From: Rhizobacter sp.
GTDB taxonomy: Bacteria > Pseudomonadota > Gammaproteobacteria > Burkholderiales > Burkholderiaceae_C
NCBI GenBank assembly: GCA_025360945.1
Contig: JANYBE010000640.1
Location: forward strand, 1-8,199
Length of the DNA stretch: 8,199 nucleotides
Direction: 5' to 3'
Both the position numbers and the translations under genes were made by a program. A model generated the notes under the pieces. It searched no databases, was not told the origin of the DNA, and saw only the letters and a program-made list of their open reading frames with translations. Shown here piece by piece: positions 6,217-8,199 of this stretch. Numbering within the stretch: position 1 is the stretch's first letter; each line of letters begins with the position of its first letter.

Positions 6217-7125
6217 GGCGGCAGCGTCAGGTTCTGCCACTTCTTGCGCATCGGTCGTGATGCGCAGCAGCCGGTCCTCGGCATCGCGGTTCATCACGAG
6301 AATGCTGATGCGCCGGTTGACCGCGCCCAGCGGGTCGGCAGGGTCGAACAAGACGCTCGAGGCCAGGCCCTGCACGAGCAGCACGCGGTCCTCGGGCAGC
6401 CCGCCGGCGCCGAGCTCGCGGCGCGAGGCGTTGGCACGGTCGCTCGAGAGCTCCCAGTTGCTGTAGCCGCGCTCGCCGGCGCCGAAAGGCTGCGCGTCGG
6501 TGTGGCCTTCGAGCGTGAGGCGGTTCGGCACTTCGGCGAGCACCGAGCCGATCTCGCGCAAGAGCTCGCGCATGTAAGGTTTGACGACTGCGCTGCCACT
6601 GTCGAACATCGCACGGTTTTGCTCGTCGACGATCTGGATGCGCAGCCCGTCGCGCGTCATCTCGAGCCGAATCTGCGATTGCAGCGCAGCCAGCTTGGGA
6701 TTCGCAGCGAGGACATCCTCGACCCGCTTCTTCAGTGACTCGAGACGCGACGCCTCGGCACGGCGCTGATCGGCCTTCAAGGCCTTGAGCTGCAAGGTCT
6801 TGCGCTTGGCTTCGACGTCGCCCTTGTTGACCTGGGCATCGGCGCGCGTCAGGTCGGTGCCGCCGCCCTTGACGACACTGGACGAATCGCCCGAGCCGCT
6901 GCCTCCGCCCATCGCGATCTTCAGCGGCGACGAGAAATAGTCGGCAATGCCCTTCTTGTCGCCTTCGGTGGTTGAGCCCAGCAGCCACATCAGCAGGAAG
7001 AACGCCATCATCGCGGTCACGAAGTCGGCATACGCGATCTTCCATGCGCCGCCATGGGGGGCATGGCCGCCCTTCTTGATCTTCTTGATGATGATCGGCT
7101 GGAGCTTCTTGGAATCGCCTGACAT
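6190..7125 (-). CDS. motB: MotB, flagellar stator protein with peptidoglycan-binding domain
   Basis: MotB pairs with MotA to form the stator ion channel and anchors it to peptidoglycan. The product is 311 residues. A basic cytoplasmic N-terminus (1-28) precedes one membrane helix (about 29-50, KIAYADFVTAMMAFFLLMWLL). This helix carries Asp34, the counterpart of the essential proton-binding Asp of MotB. The plug-like amphipathic stretch IADYFSSP (60-67) follows, then a Gly/Ser linker (72-90), a charged coiled-coil-like stretch (about 100-155) and an OmpA-like peptidoglycan-binding domain (about 160-280) with TLEGHTDAQPF, NWELSSDRA and NRRISILV. A roughly 30-residue acidic/Ala-rich tail ends the protein. 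AGGAG lies 6 nt before the ATG and overlaps the motA stop; the intergenic gap is 9 bp. The helix sequence looks like the proton-type MotB rather than sodium-type PomB, which is inference. Confidence 0.98.
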   Translation of the reverse strand: MSGDSKKLQPIIIKKIKKGGHAPHGGAWKIAYADFVTAMMAFFLLMWLLGSTTEGDKKGIADYFSSPLKIAMGGGSGSGDSSSVVKGGGTDLTRADAQVNKGDVEAKRKTLQLKALKADQRRAEASRLESLKKRVEDVLAANPKLAALQSQIRLEMTRDGLRIQIVDEQNRAMFDSGSAVVKPYMRELLREIGSVLAEVPNRLTLEGHTDAQPFGAGERGYSNWELSSDRANASRRELGAGGLPEDRVLLVQGLASSVLFDPADPLGAVNRRISILVMNRDAEDRLLRITTDAQEVAEPDAAASTPPTIAR

Positions 7126-7131
7126 GGCGGG

Positions 7132-7136
7132 CTCCT
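7132..7136 (-). promoter_or_regulatory. Ribosome binding site of motB overlapping the motA stop codon
   Basis: AGGAG on the minus strand, 6 nt before the motB ATG, shares bases with the motA TAG stop (7137-7135). This suggests that motA and motB translation is coupled, fitting the fixed MotA:MotB ratio in stators. Confidence 0.7.
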
Positions 7137-7995
7137 ACTTCTTGCCTTTAACGTGGCTTTCGAGCTCGCCGAAGGTCGGCCGATCACCCGAATACAACAC
7201 CTTGCGCCCGAACTCGACCGCAACCTGCGGCGCATAGCCCTGCATGCTCGCGAGCAGCGTGGTCTTGATGCACTGCAACTCCTTCGAGGCATCTTCCATC
7301 TTCTGCTCCATCAGGCCGCCGAGCGGCTCGACGAAGGCGTAGGCCAGCAGGATGCCGAGGAAGGTACCGACCAGCGCCGAGCCGATCATCCCGCCCAGCA
7401 CCGCCGGCGGCTGGCCGACCGAACCCATCGTGTTCACCACGCCCAGCACCGCCGCGACGATGCCGAACGCCGGCAGCCCGCCGGCGACGCGCGCAATCGC
7501 TGCGACGGCGGCGTGCTCTTCGTTGTGGTGGGTCTCAATCTCGCTGTCCATCAGGCTTTCGATCTCGTGGGCATTCAGGTTGCCCGAGACCATCATGCGC
7601 AGGTAGTCGGTGATGAACTCGACGACGTGGTGGTCGTTGCCGACGACCGCGTACTTCTGGAATATGGCCGAGCTGTGCGGCTCTTCCACGTCCTTCTCGA
7701 TCGACATCAGGCCTTCCTTGCGCGCCTTCTGAAGAATGTCGTAGAGCAACGCCAGCAATTCCATGTAGCGCGCCTTGCTGAACTTGCTGCCCTTGAAGCA
7801 CTTCCCCAGGCCGGCGAGCGTCGCCTTGATGACCTTCATCTGGTTGTTCGCCAGGAAGGCACCGGCCGCAGCGCCGAAGATGGTGATCATCTCGAACGGC
7901 AGCGCGTGCAGCACCACGCTGATGTTGCCACCGTGGAAGATGTACACCCCAAAGATGCAGACCATCGCAAGGGCCCAACCGACGAGAACAAACAT
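7135..7995 (-). CDS. motA: MotA, flagellar stator ion-channel protein
   Basis: MotA forms, with MotB, the stator unit that turns ion flow into torque on the rotor. The product is 286 residues, typical for this group. Membrane helices lie near 2-22, 33-51, 170-190 and 203-223, with a large cytoplasmic loop between helices 2 and 3. Arg92 and Glu100, in the block KARKEGLMSIE, match the rotor-contacting charges known as Arg90 and Glu98 in the enteric protein. Pro175 in GGLPAFG and Pro224 in FVEPLGG match the two conserved channel prolines. The frame is open up to an ATG at 8136, but that extension overlaps a terminator and promoter and is not MotA-like. The ATG at 7995 gives the canonical MFVLVGW start. 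No clear Shine-Dalgarno precedes it. It is the first gene of a likely motA-motB-cheY-cheZ unit. Confidence 0.98.
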   Translation of the reverse strand: MFVLVGWALAMVCIFGVYIFHGGNISVVLHALPFEMITIFGAAAGAFLANNQMKVIKATLAGLGKCFKGSKFSKARYMELLALLYDILQKARKEGLMSIEKDVEEPHSSAIFQKYAVVGNDHHVVEFITDYLRMMVSGNLNAHEIESLMDSEIETHHNEEHAAVAAIARVAGGLPAFGIVAAVLGVVNTMGSVGQPPAVLGGMIGSALVGTFLGILLAYAFVEPLGGLMEQKMEDASKELQCIKTTLLASMQGYAPQVAVEFGRKVLYSGDRPTFGELESHVKGKK

Positions 7996-8041
7996 GGTGT
8001 GAGGTCCGGGAATGCGGGCTCGGTGAGCCTTCGTTGACGCT

Positions 8042-8068
8042 TTATCGACGTCCGCGCTGCCGGCTTGA
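8042..8068 (-). promoter_or_regulatory. Sigma-28 (FliA) flagellar promoter of motA
   Basis: On the minus strand TCAAGCCG (8068-8061) and GTCGATAA (8049-8042) are separated by exactly 11 bp. The -10 element differs from the sigma-28 consensus GCCGATAA at one position. The site lies downstream of the terminator at 8099 and 46 nt before the motA ATG, as expected for a late-class flagellar promoter driving stator and chemotaxis genes. Confidence 0.75.
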
Positions 8069-8098
8069 GCGCAAACCCGCACGGTCTGGCGACCAACC

Positions 8099-8124
8099 AA
8101 AAAAAACGGATCCCGAGGGACCCG
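8099..8124 (-). terminator. Intrinsic terminator between an upstream transcript and motA
   Basis: The minus-strand RNA reads CGGGUCC-CUCG-GGAUCCG followed by eight U residues: a 7-bp stem with a 4-nt loop. One pair is G-U in this direction but would be A-C in the plus direction, which supports the minus orientation. It probably ends the transcript of a gene lying beyond the right edge; the flhDC operon often lies there in related bacteria, but it is not seen in this window. Confidence 0.85.
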
Positions 8125-8131
8125 CTTCAAA

Positions 8132-8147
8132 GACACCCGGGGGTGTC
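8132..8147. repeat. Small perfect palindrome upstream of the terminator
   Basis: GACACCC (8132-8138) and GGGTGTC (8141-8147) form a 7-bp dyad with 2 bp between. On the minus strand it is followed by TTT, so it might be a weak first hairpin ahead of the main terminator, or an operator. No open reading frame of note could be assigned to the remaining bases out to 8199. Confidence 0.4.
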
Positions 8148-8199
8148 AGGAGGAGACAAGCAAGAAAACGGTGACGTTGATCGGTGTATCGGTTCGTCG

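Noticed and set aside
7996..8136. In-frame N-terminal extension of motA by 47 residues
   Set aside because: It would span the terminator U-run and the sigma-28 promoter, and MotA proteins normally begin at the MFVLVGW-type sequence.
8148..8199. AGGAGGAG on the plus strand followed by a GTG at 8171, a possible divergent gene start at the right edge
   Set aside because: The spacing of about 15 nt is too long, no ATG is present, and too few codons remain in the window to judge.

Overview
This window is one section of a flagellar and chemotaxis cluster from a GC-rich bacterium, most likely a betaproteobacterium of the order Burkholderiales. That placement is inferred from protein style (the MotA, CheY and CheZ sequences), the presence of CheZ, and the gene order motA-motB-cheY-cheZ followed by flhB-flhA-flhF; no rRNA or other taxonomic marker is present. 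Seven of the eight genes lie on the minus strand, so the cluster reads from right to left.

Right edge (about 7996-8199): a non-coding stretch holding, in minus-strand order, a small palindrome, a strong intrinsic terminator with eight U residues, and then a good match to a sigma-28 (FliA) flagellar promoter. Reading left come motA and motB (stator ion channel), then cheY and cheZ (switch signal and its phosphatase), packed with gaps of 9 to 45 bp. A second sigma-28-like sequence sits exactly on the motB stop codon, with almost the same spacing to cheY as the first has to motA.

Middle (4310-5060): a plus-strand gene for a secreted single-domain fasciclin (FAS1) protein is inserted between cheZ and flhB. 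It converges on cheZ with only 5 bp between stop codons and diverges from flhB across a 185-bp gap that holds three inverted repeats, one of them with perfect 11-bp arms.

Left part (1-4309): flhB, flhA and flhF, joined by two ATGA stop/start overlaps. FlhB and FlhA form the export gate of the flagellar type III secretion system; FlhF is the SRP-type GTPase that places polar flagella. flhF runs off the left edge and carries a perfect six-copy hexanucleotide repeat coding for Ala-Ser in its linker.

All the intact genes have the key residues expected of working proteins and no frameshift was seen. I see no clearly new system. The points worth checking are the FAS1 insertion and its repeat-rich divergent gap, the hairpin abutting the flhB start, the internal promoter candidate, and the flhF repeat.
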